Shown: in pieces, positions 1 through 10,051 of the stretch
Numbering within the stretch: position 1 is the first letter of the stretch
How the letters are laid out: each line of letters opens with the position of its first letter
From: Litsea cubeba
Lineage: Eukaryota > Streptophyta > Magnoliopsida > Laurales > Lauraceae
DNA length: 64,000 bases
Assembly (NCBI GenBank): GCA_012931725.1
Contig: CM022948.1
Location: 68,109,622-68,173,621, forward strand
Reading direction: 5' to 3'
Program-made: the position numbers and the translations under genes
Notes under the pieces: model-generated
The model's input: the letters and a program-made list of their open reading frames with translations, nothing else
Databases searched by the model: none
What the model was told of the DNA's origin: nothing

Positions 1-1305
1 AAAGTAAATAGCTTTTCAATAAAAAAAGAGAAAAAAAAAAAAAAACAAGGTCATACTAATGGTGTGTGGAGAAAGAGAGAACAAAGAGTAGGGTCTTGGT
101 CTATGTGTATAGAGAGGAGAGGTTCATGAAAAACATGAATAATTTCAACCGAGCAAATAAAAATCATTTAATCATGAATTAAAACAAGCCTAAAATTAGC
201 TAGAAAAATATGATCCTATCACAGATTACTTCAATCACACACACGTTCATTTAGGAACATCAACCCATTTCATTCCAAGACAATATTTTATTACTGAGAT
301 AAGAAATTAGAGTTATCCTAGTTGTTTGTAAGATAATATAAACATTCATTTACAACTAACTATTAAAATAACCCGTATATATAGGTGAATGCATGATTGG
401 ATAAATATTTTCACATGCATGAAAAAATTTACTTCTGCAACATGTCTCCAATCTACACCAATAAACAACAAGGATGTTAGTGAAGTGGACTTACCACAAT
501 GACAACAAGAGTACAAGTTACTTTTCCTTGACCCTCAAAGAAAAGCAATTGAGCTGCAAGAAGAGAAGGTACATCATGAGCAAACACGAGGAAAAACTAA
601 CAACAAAAATTAAATAAACTTCTCAATACTAAATATGCATCATAACGGGCATATATGAAGTCCATGTCAGCTACTTCCAAGTCAACTCTAAATTAAATTA
701 TTAGAGGAAGTTAGAATATCACAAAAACCAGAGTGGTGTAAGGCTAGGCAGGCTATCCAACAATTGGGTTGCATGATCAACAAACTAAAGACAAAAAGAA
801 GTTAATAATGCCACTGTTAAATATCAATACTTTTCTAATTAGTAATATAGTGAGAAACAATCAAATCAAAACTATCGTTAAGCCCGCCACAAATAATGAG
901 GAAGGGTTGAACAAACGGACCGCCTTCGTGGGATGTATGCCCCCACCAATTCTCCTCATAAAGGTACACACTATCTAATAATTCTAGCTCATCACCGAAG
1001 GGATGGATACATGCTAAACTCATGCATTAAGGTGAAAAACAAAAGTGACTAAACAATTCTCAGAAAGGATCTTGCAACCGTTGATTAACTACTACTTCAA
1101 ACCAAAGTAACTAAACAAAATGAGATTCAGTTTCTTAAAAACTTCTACACATGTTGCACTATCATGCTCCTTAAAAAAAATGCACATTAAGTATGGCACT
1201 TAGCAAAATAGCAGAAATGCATGACAGGGTCATTTAGGATATGGACTTTGAAATTTTAAATGCAATGAGTACAATGGGTATACATGAATGTAATAAACCT
1301 CATTT
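1..1305. other. AT-rich intergenic sequence
   Basis: I see no coding gene here. The stretch is AT-rich with poly-A runs, and its short open frames have no recognisable motifs or splice context. Confidence 0.5.
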
Positions 1306-1420
1306 AGCTTGGGAGATGCTTTAGGAATTGCACAGCATCATGATGCTATAACTGGTACAGCAAAGCAGCATACAACAAATGACTTTGCAAAGCATCTTGC
1401 TCTATGAGCTTCTGAGGTTG
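1306..1420 (+). pseudogene. Exon fragment of a GH38 alpha-mannosidase
   Basis: Translating from 1309 gives LGDALGIAQHHDAITGTAKQ followed by HTTNDFAKHLAL. This is the conserved block of lysosomal-type alpha-mannosidases (glycosyl hydrolase family 38), whose family form reads close to GIAQHHDAVSGTAKQHTTNDYAKRLA. Family members act on N-glycans in the vacuole or lysosome. A TGA stop at 1405 stands where the family usually has glycine (GGA to TGA would be one change), and the next codons (A-S-E) still fit the family. No further mannosidase sequence is recognisable on either side. I read it as a single-exon relic, not a working gene. Confidence 0.6.
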
Positions 1421-3516
1421 TTAACTAGTCCACTTGGCCACTTCATTTACTTGCTGCCTGATTTTGCATTTTGCAATCTTCCAGGTCACATATGCAGATC
1501 CTATATGATATTTCATTGTTGTGTAATTTCTTGCTTGGAAAAGATCCTTACTACATTCAAGTACTACATTCCAAATCATCACAGTATCACAACCAAACTA
1601 CATGGACTTGAATTCACTTAAAAAACCAGCTCCTACATTCAATATTATCCAAATGAATTACAAGAATTGCTAACTGCATGTTGCAGAGAGGGAGTGTTTG
1701 AGGGGAAAAATTAAAACAAGTTTATAAGGCTAATAAAAGTACATCCAAATGAAGAAAACTAAAGTAGGGAAAAACCATACGGATAGATGTCAATAGGTAG
1801 CCCTGTTTTTTTTGTGTACCCAAATAGAAAGGAACCCAAATGGAAAGATGTCAATGAGACTTCAGTGTATCAACCCCATTGGATTATCTCAAGTCCTTTG
1901 ATCAACCACCCTTCCCACCCCTCTCCCCTCCAAAAGAAGAAAAGCACAAAAATCATGTAAAATGTTTCTGTAAATCAGAATTATTCAAAAGAGTAACATA
2001 AACTCCTGACCAAATGTAATTACAGTCATAATATGGGTGTCATAATATGGCTACCACATTCAAGCAACATGATCAACGAAGCGCAAACATGTTCATGGTT
2101 GAGTGGGTTGGCACCAGTTGCCAAACAACTAAGAGTAAAAAAAAAATTAACTAAAAAAGAACATCAATCCTGCCTGTCCTGAAATACTTCCAATAGGTAT
2201 CCCAATAATGAACGCCCTTGGTTCATATTCTCTACGTTTCCATTCATTCATTAGGACCAGATGGATATGATTTTAGCATGACATGCACCACTGGTACAGA
2301 CATTCAACAAAACCAAAAATTTTATCCCATCAAGAATTGGGAAAATTTTGGTTGAAGGCAATTAAAGGAAATGCTGATCCTCTAACTTTAGCTAGATGGC
2401 TTCTCTGTGATTCTTTATGCAGCATGTCCGAAAAATCGCTCATCCATGTTATGAGCTGCCACTAGTCTGTTTGCTTTTCCTGAGTTTGTTTGACCAGTAC
2501 TACTTCAAATCCCATGGTTGACTTGGACACAATGCTAGGAAATTAATTGATTCATAAATTATTTAGAATTCTGGTTTTCCAATTTCATTCACCCATCTCC
2601 ATATCAGCAATTTGCAGTGGGTGATTTGAGGAGCAAATAGAAAAGAGCAATACCCTTTCTGATTTTTTTTTGTGTTCTCTTATCAAAATATTAAAAATCA
2701 CATCTGTTACAATATGCTCCTTTGTGTATTGTAGTACATCGATCTTACAGTTCTACTCATAATTATTTAGTAACTAATGTAGAAGCTCTCGTCTTTGTGA
2801 ATATGGAACCTCGTATTGAGGGACGTGTAGAGGAGATTTGGAGCATTCTTCAGTTTGGAGAAATGGGACAAAGAGTGCAAGTTAAGAAGGCTTCAGACAA
2901 GAAAACTATAGAATGGATTCAGCCTGAATGTAAGGCTAAAGTATAAAATGAACAGGCTTCAGTCTTCTCAATCCAGCTCATGAACTCTCCATTGAATAAC
3001 CACCTGCATTTTTTATGATAACACATAACCATATTGAGGAGTTTGAAATCAGTCAACTACCTTGACCAGCTGCTGTATGGTTGTCAATTGGCTAACAAAA
3101 TCAAATGCATTTGTTGTAGAAGGATGAAAACTCCCTATATCTAAACTGATTAGGACTAAATGGGAAGGTTAATCATGTTGTTGACTCGCGTCCAAAGGCC
3201 TTTTTGCTAGATTTATCTGAACATGTTAGATCTAAAATTTAACGATATCGTCCAGCAGTTGGGCCTATGAGGAGGGTAACTGTGATTATTAGATTAGTTT
3301 AGACTGTTATTTGTAATTGCATAGGTCGTTATTTACAATCATTCCTACATGGTCATGTGTAAATGCAACAGTCATTCAGAGGTTAGATATTATGTTAAAG
3401 ATATGTGTAATGATATTGATTATCGGATAAAATTGAGAAAGATCTTTGATAAGATTAGATGATAGGCTGCATGATCATGACATTTAAACTCCATTTCATG
3501 TATTTGAATGTCACAG
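1421..3516. other. Intergenic sequence with unassigned short ORFs
   Basis: Short open frames occur at 1379-1621, 2283-2465 and 2722-2946. The last is lysine-rich and ends in KKTIEWIQPECKAKV. None matches a family I recognise and none has convincing start or splice context. The stretch could hold decayed intron sequence of the mannosidase relic. Confidence 0.4.
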
Positions 3517-3761
3517 GGAGTTAGGGATTGACCTGGTGATAGAAGGAACAGGTGTGTTTGTGGACAGAGATGGTGCAGGGAAACACATAGAGGCAGGGGC
3601 AAAGAAAGTACTGATCACAGCCCCTTGCAAGGGTGACATTCTCACCTATGTTGTTGGTGTAAATGCTGATCCCTACAGCCATGATGAGCCCATCATCAGC
3701 AATGCATCTTGCACCACCAATTGTCTGGCCCCCTTTGTCAAGGTCCTTGATCAGAAGTTTG
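3517..3761 (+). pseudogene. Single exon of plastid GAPDH subunit A (GapA-like)
   Basis: The reading frame is ELGIDLVIEGTGVFVDRDGA, continuing through GKHIEAGAKKVLITAPCKGD and ending with NASCTTNCLAPFVKVLDQKFG. This is the catalytic-domain exon of chloroplast NADP-dependent glyceraldehyde-3-phosphate dehydrogenase (Calvin cycle). The active-site cysteine motif SCTTNC is intact. The block starts right after an AG acceptor (cacag) and ends right before a GT donor (GTAATC), so it looks like one genomic exon with its splice sites. No neighbouring GapA exons follow: 3' of it the sequence becomes unrelated C-rich DNA. Substitutions include G to C in TAPCKG and P to L in GDILTYV relative to the usual TAPGKGDIPTYV. 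It looks like a duplicated or captured gene piece. Confidence 0.8.
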
Positions 3762-4312
3762 GTAATCCCCATCAACCTTGATGTGGTCTTGGCTTTCTTG
3801 ACCCCAATCCCCATCAACCAATATAAGCAAAGAGCCGGAATCCCACGACCATCGCACACAAGATCAAGCACCCAGCAATCGGCCAAAACCTACCCAGACC
3901 CAATCGGCCTACCCCATTGCCAATCCACAATCCCCAAGACCTAATTGAGACCCAAGAACCTTCAATCGACCATCTTCAAAACCTGTCCATCCCAATCGTA
4001 AAAAAAAAAAAAAACCGAGCCCCTGCCCAAATCTCATTTCCTGCTTCCTGACTCCATCCACGGATTGGCCAAAGTGTGCAGGGGTGCAGGTCACACTTTC
4101 ACCCCTGCTTGGAAAAATGACTATTTCAGTCAATCAAATCAAAACCGTCCAACTAGTCCCTTCCCATTCGTACCTGCTACCTTTATAACGAAGAAGAAGA
4201 GGAGAAACCCACTTCCATTCAACATCTCCATTCCAATTCCCATCTGCTTTGGAGAAGATTCCAAAGAAAGAAGATTCTTTAATTTCATTGTTTACTTGTT
4301 GTGTTGTGAGGG
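3762..4312. other. C-rich non-coding stretch
   Basis: Sequence between two gene fragments. It is CA/CC-rich with an A-run near 4000. The open frames on both strands are compositional and match no family I know. Confidence 0.4.
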
Positions 4313-4401
4313 ATGGAGAGAATGAACGAGCAAGGGGAGGGAAAGAAGCCGAGGTTGCTCTGCCTGCGTGGATTCCGCACAAGCGGTGAGATCATGAAGA
4401 A
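4313..4401 (+). pseudogene. First-exon fragment of an FSH1-type serine hydrolase
   Basis: The frame starting at ATG 4313 reads MERMNEQGEGKKPRLLCLRG followed by FRTSGEIMKK. It resembles the N-terminus of plant FSH1-domain (OVCA2-like) alpha/beta hydrolases, which typically carry KPRxLCLHGFRTSGEIMxKQ. The His of LCLHGF is Arg here. Similarity stops after MKK, where the sequence becomes His-rich and then low-complexity. No GxSxG nucleophile elbow appears downstream. The upstream 200 bp looks like a real 5' leader region, so this may be a copied promoter plus first exon. It is broken, not a full gene. Confidence 0.5.
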
Positions 4402-5052
4402 ACATCACACACATCATCACCGAGCAGGCACCATCGTCTGCCCCAACCTCAAAACCCCGGACGAATCAAATCCCCCTTTGATTCTTGGTCGGCATTCCCA
4501 GAACCAAAAAAAAAAAAAAAAAAGCCAGAGAAAGAACGACGAGGAGGAGACGAAGGGAAAGAAGGCGTACCTGGATCTGCTCCAGTCGTCTCTTCTACAG
4601 CTTCACCCACTGAGTCTCCGCGAGACGTTGCCGGAAGGGAGAGCTCTGAGTACTGCCTTCACATGAGACGCCAGTGAGACATATATTTGGGCGCAAAATG
4701 AAAGAGGTATTTGGGGCAGTGACGATCAGGCAAGCGCGGGAGAGAAAAAGTAGCGCGGAAGATGAAAGGTATTTTAGGAAGCGACGGTCGATATTTTTAA
4801 CGCGTTTGTATGACGATAAATATGCTGTGGTTATGAGAAAAACGAGAGTGGAAAATCGTCGCTATTACCGACAGTTTTCAGCCATCGGCAATCCCGTTAA
4901 ATTCCGTCGTTTTTCACCCATTTTGAGGTAGTGTATGGGGGGCAAGGATTTTGCCCATTGCCCATCTTTGGTTCCATATTAGGTGCATGATCCGGAAGAC
5001 TACGTTTTTTTCTTTGCTGGTATTTGGTAGACTACTTACATGCTATGCTGAT
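4402..5052. other. Unassigned sequence after the hydrolase fragment
   Basis: It holds an 18-base A-run near 4505 and a CG-containing stretch at 4700-4930 whose open frame (85 codons, arginine-rich) matches nothing I recognise. Confidence 0.35.
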
Positions 5053-5241
5053 GCTCCACAAAGGGGGTTGAGAGAATAGTAAAATTCTTCTTTTCCTTTC
5101 AATATTTTCCTTCACTGAGAGACATTAAGAACACAATAACAGAGAGAGAGAGAGGCTCCACAAAGGGGGTTGAGAGAATAGTAAAATTCTTCTTTTCCTT
5201 TTTCAATATTTTCCTTCACTGAGAGACATTAAGAACACAAT

Positions 5242-5282
<41 letters not shown>
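5053..5282. repeat. 102-bp tandem duplication ending in a (GA)n microsatellite
   Basis: The block beginning GCTCCACAAAGGGGG occurs at 5053 and again at 5155, a 102-bp period. Both copies end in (AG) dinucleotides: about 7 repeats in the first copy and about 19 in the second, running to 5281. Apart from an extra TT and the microsatellite length, the copies are almost identical. This points to a recent duplication seeded at the GA tract. Confidence 0.9.
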
Positions 5283-5284
<2 letters not shown>

Positions 5285-5489
5285 TCTAAATCTGGGTAAA
5301 AGAAATGATACAAATATCTCAATCAATCATCAATATCAAAATGAAATACAAGTAGTTCCGTATCTTTCAACCCCATTTTGTGGGGGGTTTTTGACCCCTT
5401 TATTCTTTTTCTTGTGTAAGGGGTGTGATAGGAGCAGGGACTGGTGGGACTGGTGAGATTGATTGATAAAACACCACCATTACAAAAGG

Positions 5490-5783
5490 GAGGAAGTTGA
5501 GTTGACAACTATGTCATCACCCCCAGCATGCCTCCCTCACAAACTCAGCAGGAGAGAGGAAACATACAATCTTAACCTCTTCTCCCTTCCCATACTCGTA
5601 CAAGAACCCTTCTCCCCTTGTAGACACACACGGCATCTCTTCCATCACTTCCCCTCCCATCCCTCTTTCCCTCACCCCATTCTCTTGCTGATGACGTGGT
5701 CCCTCGATTGACTTCTCAACAATCTGCCGAGGTGTTGGTGCTGCAGCAATGATGACCACCTTCTGCTCTATATGGTCGGGCAC
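5490..5783 (-). pseudogene. C-terminal fragment of a Ninja/AFP-family gene
   Basis: The minus-strand frame contains EEMPCVSTRGEGFLYEYGKG followed by EEVKIVCFLSPAEFVREA. This matches the conserved C-terminal domain of Ninja-family (ABI5-binding/AFP) proteins, in the order PCVSTxGxGPNGKxIxGFLY, VxIVCVCHGSFLSPAEFVxHAGG and HPLRHIVV. AFP/Ninja proteins are nuclear adaptors in ABA and jasmonate signalling that recruit TOPLESS. Several internal pieces are missing: the PNGKxI segment, the VCHGS segment and the VAHPLRH segment. A TGA stop at 5517-5519 follows CWG, and the GDDIVVN-like end is out of frame. It is a degenerate exon, not a functional gene. Confidence 0.65.
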
Positions 5784-6831
5784 TGATAGGATTCTGGCTG
5801 GTGCTCCTTGCCTCCAAACAACTGCTTGATCCTACCATGGCGAAAAACACCAGTTCAAACTACTTTCTTGCACAATAGTAAAGATAAAAGGTGACGGATC
5901 TTTTCTGATAGAGAGCAGAAATTTAACAAGGATAAGAAGAAGATGATGACTTAAAAATAAATTGCGGACATGAGAATTCCAGATCTGCCAAGCCATTTTG
6001 AGTTGACCTTTCATGTTCGCATTTGTCCAATCAATGTGATCTTCGATGATAACCCACTTGATCACAGTATATACCACATATCTATTCAATTGTATTTCTC
6101 TAAGCAAGTTCAAGGAAGTGTTAAAAGTTCACAAGGGGATGCAGACATGACAAGTGCTTCCAATCGCGATTAGTGTGCTTCATCCTTTCAGGACCCTTTG
6201 ATATACATTGTTATGCCATTCTCTAGCAGCTCAAGTTTTTAGTGTTTCTAGCTACTTATAAGGTATATAGAGCGAGGGGGTCATGTGTTTGATCCCAATA
6301 GACATGTTTTTTTACACGTATGGTCTCTACTTTGTATACCTTTTGTTCTAAATCATGTAACACCGAACAAATGATATGTATCTACATGCGTGAGTGCGCG
6401 TGCGTGAGTGCATGTGGTATGCATATGGAGAATTCTCTCTTTAGGCCGTCATAATGAGGTGCATGGGGGATAGCCCCATGGGGCCCCTATGCCATACCAT
6501 CTCCTTTCCCCTGTAAAATGCCAACATACTCAATTTGACAGTCATGCCCACACTGCTGATTTTAGCAAACTTTCTTAAAAGTTGGCAGGTTTTTTTTTTT
6601 TTTTTCCTAGTATGGAAAAGGTGGTACAGGAGTTATACTTTCACTTGAGGACCCAGATACTGATCCCTGGGCATGTCCGTGAAGTTGGCAGATTTACGTA
6701 AGGCAAAGCAATGACTATATTTGACACGTAACGTGACTTGATCCTACAACTATAAAGTTGTAAAAACGAGCATCTTCCACTGAGCCATAGGTTTATTGTC
6801 ACAACTCACAGTGACTATATTTCAACATCAT
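5784..6831. other. Intergenic sequence
   Basis: I see no gene. It holds a T-run near 6590 and a GT-rich patch near 6390. Short open frames are unremarkable. Confidence 0.4.
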
Positions 6832-7426
6832 CATCAAAGCCTTGCCCCCAACTATGCTGGGTTCGGCTACATGAATTCTATTTCTCCATTCCAATCTATC
6901 ATGACTCATTAGTCAAATCCTCAGATATGTTGCACTTCTTCAAATCTATTTTTACTACCTCCATCCGCGTCCTCTTCGGCCTAAACCTGCCCCTTGGTGA
7001 GCCATCAACCTGCATAACCAAGATTTTCCTTACTGCCGTAGTTGTTAGCCTAGATTGGACCTACCTAAACCATCCCAAATAGGTTTCTCTGATTGTATCC
7101 TTTATTGATGCTAACCCTAAATGCTCTCAAAAGTGCTCATTTCCAATTCTATCCTCCCTAATTTTACCACACATCCAACTCAAAATTCTCATCTCTACTA
7201 TATCCATTTTGTGCATATGTTGCTTCTTGATTGGTCAATAGGTCATAGTTGGTCTAATCGTTATATTGTAAAATTTTCCCTTCAAAATTTTTGGTATTTG
7301 TTGGTCACAAAGCACAGCAAAAGCAAGTCTCCACTTCAACCATCCCGCTTTTATCCTATGTTTTACATCTTCTTCACAATAACTATATTTATGAATGATT
7401 ATTTGCCACATAAAGGAAAATTTCAT
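6832..7426 (-). mobile_element. 3' fragment of an RTE-type LINE
   Basis: On the minus strand, 7426-7235 encodes CEEDVKHRIKAGWLKWRLAF followed by LCDQQIPKILKGKFYNITIR and P-T-M. This is the conserved C-terminal part of plant RTE-clade reverse transcriptases (DVxHRIKAGWLKWR...LKGKFYRTxIRPAM). Decayed continuation (DENFELDVW; a W-H/N-G-E relic near 6880) is visible down to about 6840, where the unit ends in a short (ATG)n-like tail, typical of RTE 3' ends. The 5' portion is missing and stops interrupt the frame. It is a dead 5'-truncated insertion. Confidence 0.75.
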
Positions 7427-8105
7427 AAATATAGCGGGGAAAGGACTTCATGTTTCTATCATCATCCAATAGGTGCTGATATTGGGATGAACAGTAAAAC
7501 CGACTAGCTCAGTATATAAACATGTGAAAAAATGCACTAAATGCAAAACGATAGCATATATGTGTGCGTGTGTCTAGAAGTTCATACATAATTATTCTCG
7601 TTTCGAGCATTGGATATAACAATATCATGGAAAATAGAGATAACAGCAAGAAATTAGATTATTTATAGAGATCTTCCATTAATAATAACATATGTAATTA
7701 ATAAATGAGTAAATGCTAAAATTTTCTTTCTCCATGTCTCATCCAATGTACTGTATAAAAGAACTCTCAAAACTTTTAAGAAGGTAATTTAGAATTGAGA
7801 TACTAGGGGCAAGCTCCATTCTCTTGTTTGCTGGATTCCAATTTGTTATTTTTTCTTTACCCAAGGCAATAAAAACTGCACCAAAAAGAAAGTGGATAAA
7901 GAAGGCCTACCAACTAAGCTCACCTGAAAGCAGATATGACCATCATCATTGTGGAGGGGATAAACCAGAGAGAGATTCAGGTCAGAGCAACCATGATGAA
8001 TACAAATTTCTTAGCTCAACTGTAGCTCTCCTGCCATAAAGAAAATAAGTCCATGGGAAAAATACTATTCAGTAAGCACAAATTCCATAAATTGATGATT
8101 TCATA
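7427..8105. other. Intergenic sequence, 3' side of presenilin
   Basis: AT-rich and without recognisable genes. The right end probably includes the 3' UTR of the minus-strand presenilin gene, though I see no unambiguous polyadenylation signal. Confidence 0.4.
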
Positions 8106-8735
8106 CTAGAACATCAGCATACTAATGGAATATTGAACAAGAAACACTTCCAAAAAGATCCGTGTCAAGAAGTAAAATAATACACCCAAAGCTATGGACA
8201 CAGGAAGAGCTGGCAAGGCCTTCTGATATAATGCTAAAAGCATCAAAGTGATACCAAGGCCTGCTATAATAGCTAGATAACAAGCATAAACCGTCATGAA
8301 ATCGTACATTGCAGCCCTTCCAACCAATACACTATAAAAGATGAAATCGCCGAGCCCCAACTTGATCGCACCAGACGAACCCAACCCAATTCCTTCAACC
8401 TCAATACTTTGATTCAATTCAGCTTCCCCAACATCAGGTCTTTCCAACCGCCTTTCTATCAATGGCGCCACTAGCTCAGAAGCAGAAGAACCACCCACAA
8501 AACCACCTGAAGGCTGACTACCCTCTTCGACGATAACCAACCTTGCCTCATTCTGATTGTCATTGACTGATGACAGAGCCTCAATGAGTGAATTTGAATT
8601 ATCTCCAAGGGATGGATTTGAACTCGAATTCAAATTCAAATTAGAACCAGAATCAGAATCAACATCCCTTCTCTCTTTCCAAACCCTATCTTTATTCCTC
8701 CCAACAACACCCAGTGTCGAATCGGATTCCGACCC
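8106..8735 (-). CDS. Presenilin, C-terminal coding block with GLGD and PALP
   Basis: It encodes a hydrophilic Asn/Ser-rich loop, then SGAIKLGLGDFIFYSVLVGR, TM8, and QKALPALPVSIALGVLFYFL. The GxGD aspartate is codon 8348-8346 and PALP is the conserved presenilin C-terminal motif. The product ends VQYSISMLMF, a normal presenilin tail. An in-frame ATG at 8759 lies inside the small insertion and is not a native start. The block is intact. Confidence 0.88.
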   Translation of the reverse strand, partial: GSESDSTLGVVGRNKDRVWKERRDVDSDSGSNLNLNSSSNPSLGDNSNSLIEALSSVNDNQNEARLVIVEEGSQPSGGFVGGSSASELVAPLIERRLERPDVGEAELNQSIEVEGIGLGSSGAIKLGLGDFIFYSVLVGRAAMYDFMTVYACYLAIIAGLGITLMLLALYQKALPALPVSIALGVLFYFLTRIFLEVFLVQYSISMLMF

Positions 8736-8736
8736 C

Positions 8737-8851
8737 TGTGACGCCCCGGAGTCCCACATCGACTATAGAGAGGAAAGTGATTGGGATTATATGTAGAGCT
8801 TACATCCTTACCTAGCATGAGGCCTTTTGATGGGTTGAAGCCCATTTGTCA
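8737..8851 (-). mobile_element. Short (~115-bp) non-coding insertion in the presenilin loop
   Basis: Between the in-frame presenilin codons for EARP and GSESDST lies foreign DNA with stops. On the minus strand it begins TGACAAATGGGC and ends GATGTGGGACTCC...GTCACA, that is, TG...CA ends. The GATGTGGGACTC motif resembles ends of short plant LTR-type elements (TRIM/solo LTR), but the family is not certain. No clean target duplication is visible. The ends create a GT donor (8852-8851) and an AG acceptor (8737-8736) that would splice it out in frame. Confidence 0.5.
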
Positions 8852-8852
8852 C

Positions 8853-9101
8853 TGGCCTTGCTTCATAAACCAGCGCGGGGATGTCTTCATCCCGCGATAT
8901 CGCGAGCTCCACCAAGAGCCTCAGAGGCCCACCAGGCAACAAAACCGCGGCCAGATCATACAAGGCCAAGGCAACCAGAAGGACCCAAGTGGTCCACTCA
9001 GGAAGCAGAGTAAACCAGTAAGCCACCAACATTCCAATCACCACCAAATAGGATTGTGTGACCAGAATTGGCATCTTGGGCAAGAAAACAGCCATCACAC
9101 C
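8853..9101 (-). CDS. Presenilin, middle coding block with TM6 catalytic Asp
   Basis: It encodes MAVFLPKMPILVTQSYLVVI, then WTTWVLLVALALYDLAAVLL, then RDEDIPALVYEARP. The first catalytic aspartate (YD motif of TM6) is the codon at 8957-8955. The block joins the N-terminal block in frame once the retrotransposon and one ACACC duplicate are removed. It ends at codon CCA, just before the 8736-8852 insertion, inside the hydrophilic loop that is naturally variable in presenilins. Confidence 0.85.
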
Positions 9102-9860
9102 TGTAAGTGCACAAAAATTCACGAACCCGGTGAGGGTGGTGTTCTTGCGACTCACTGAGGAGGACGAAGGCTGAGGCTCCCCGTCACCTCGTTGATGATG
9201 GAAGGACCGATGCCTGAGAACCTGGAAGAGGGAGAAGAAACAGGTCAGAGGACCCTGGCTGTGGGCAGCGCAGGGCTCTCCGATGCCTAAGTCAGTGTGT
9301 GTACTGGACAGTAGGAGGAGATTTTGGGAGAGGAGGTGATACCAGTGGTTCTCTCGGACGGGGGAGAGAGTCCCTTTGCTGTTCTGGATTGGCCCCTTTT
9401 ATAGAGGAGGAGAGGAGACAAGGAGGTGACCCTGTCAGGGAGCTATCCCATCGTGACATGTCGTGTCGCATCGGGCCATACCCTGGCATCTGTGGACGCC
9501 GCTCTGTCAGAGGACGTGGGCGGCATGGGAGGCTCTGTCAGAGAGCGTGGGCGTGCCCTTGTCCTGTCGCACGTGCTGTTGCGTGCGGGAGTGTCCATGG
9601 GAGGATAGCTGTCAGGCCCTGCCTTGGCTAGCCCTGGCACCCTGACCGAGGTCAGGGTGTGATGCTGAGGTCGGGGAGCCGAGGGCGGAAGCCGAGGGCG
9701 GGAAGCCGAGGTGAGGCTTTTGCCGAAGTGGGAGCACTTGGCCGAGCAGGCGGAGCGCGGAGGTTTGAGATGAGCTTTGCCGAGGTGGATTAGCCGGCGC
9801 GGCAGCACGGGATGGAGAATCAGGCCAGTTATCCGGTGAGCTAGGAAATATCCCCACACA
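9102..9860 (-). repeat. 3' LTR (759 bp)
   Basis: Nearly identical to the 5' LTR. A TATAAAA box at 9403-9397 points toward the downstream presenilin blocks. Its last 54 bp contain an ATG (9155) that is in frame with the presenilin middle block. Confidence 0.92.
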
Positions 9861-9877
9861 ATAGCCCCCCAGCTTCT
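9861..9877 (-). promoter_or_regulatory. Polypurine tract
   Basis: The minus strand reads AGAAGCTGGGGGGCTAT directly before the 3' LTR start (TGTGTGGGG). This is the position and base composition expected for the plus-strand primer. Confidence 0.65.
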
Positions 9878-10051
9878 GAGCTCAATAGACTGCTCTTTGA
9901 GGTCAGAAGGTAAGTATCATGGAGGATGACTGGCTGGCAATGGACCAGAGCTAGAGGTCGGCATCACTGCTAAGCTGTAACAGGGTGCTTCTGCCGAGTT
10001 GGAGAGCCACACAACTGCCGAACTGGAGAATGGGTACCGAGATGCGCTAAT

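Noticed and set aside
3521..3886. Minus-strand 121-codon ORF
   Set aside because: It is the antisense of the GapA exon, whose plus frame has the SCTTNC active-site motif.
5463..5711. Plus-strand 82-codon ORF
   Set aside because: It overlaps the minus-strand Ninja/AFP relic, which has clear family motifs; the plus frame has none.
8737..8851. Clean solo LTR with a 5-bp target duplication
   Set aside because: The ends are TG...CA, but the flanking 5-mers do not match, so the origin is left open.
9299..9631. ORFs inside both LTR copies (also 13061-13525)
   Set aside because: They occur in both LTRs, in the direction opposite to the element, without known motifs. They reflect GC-rich composition.
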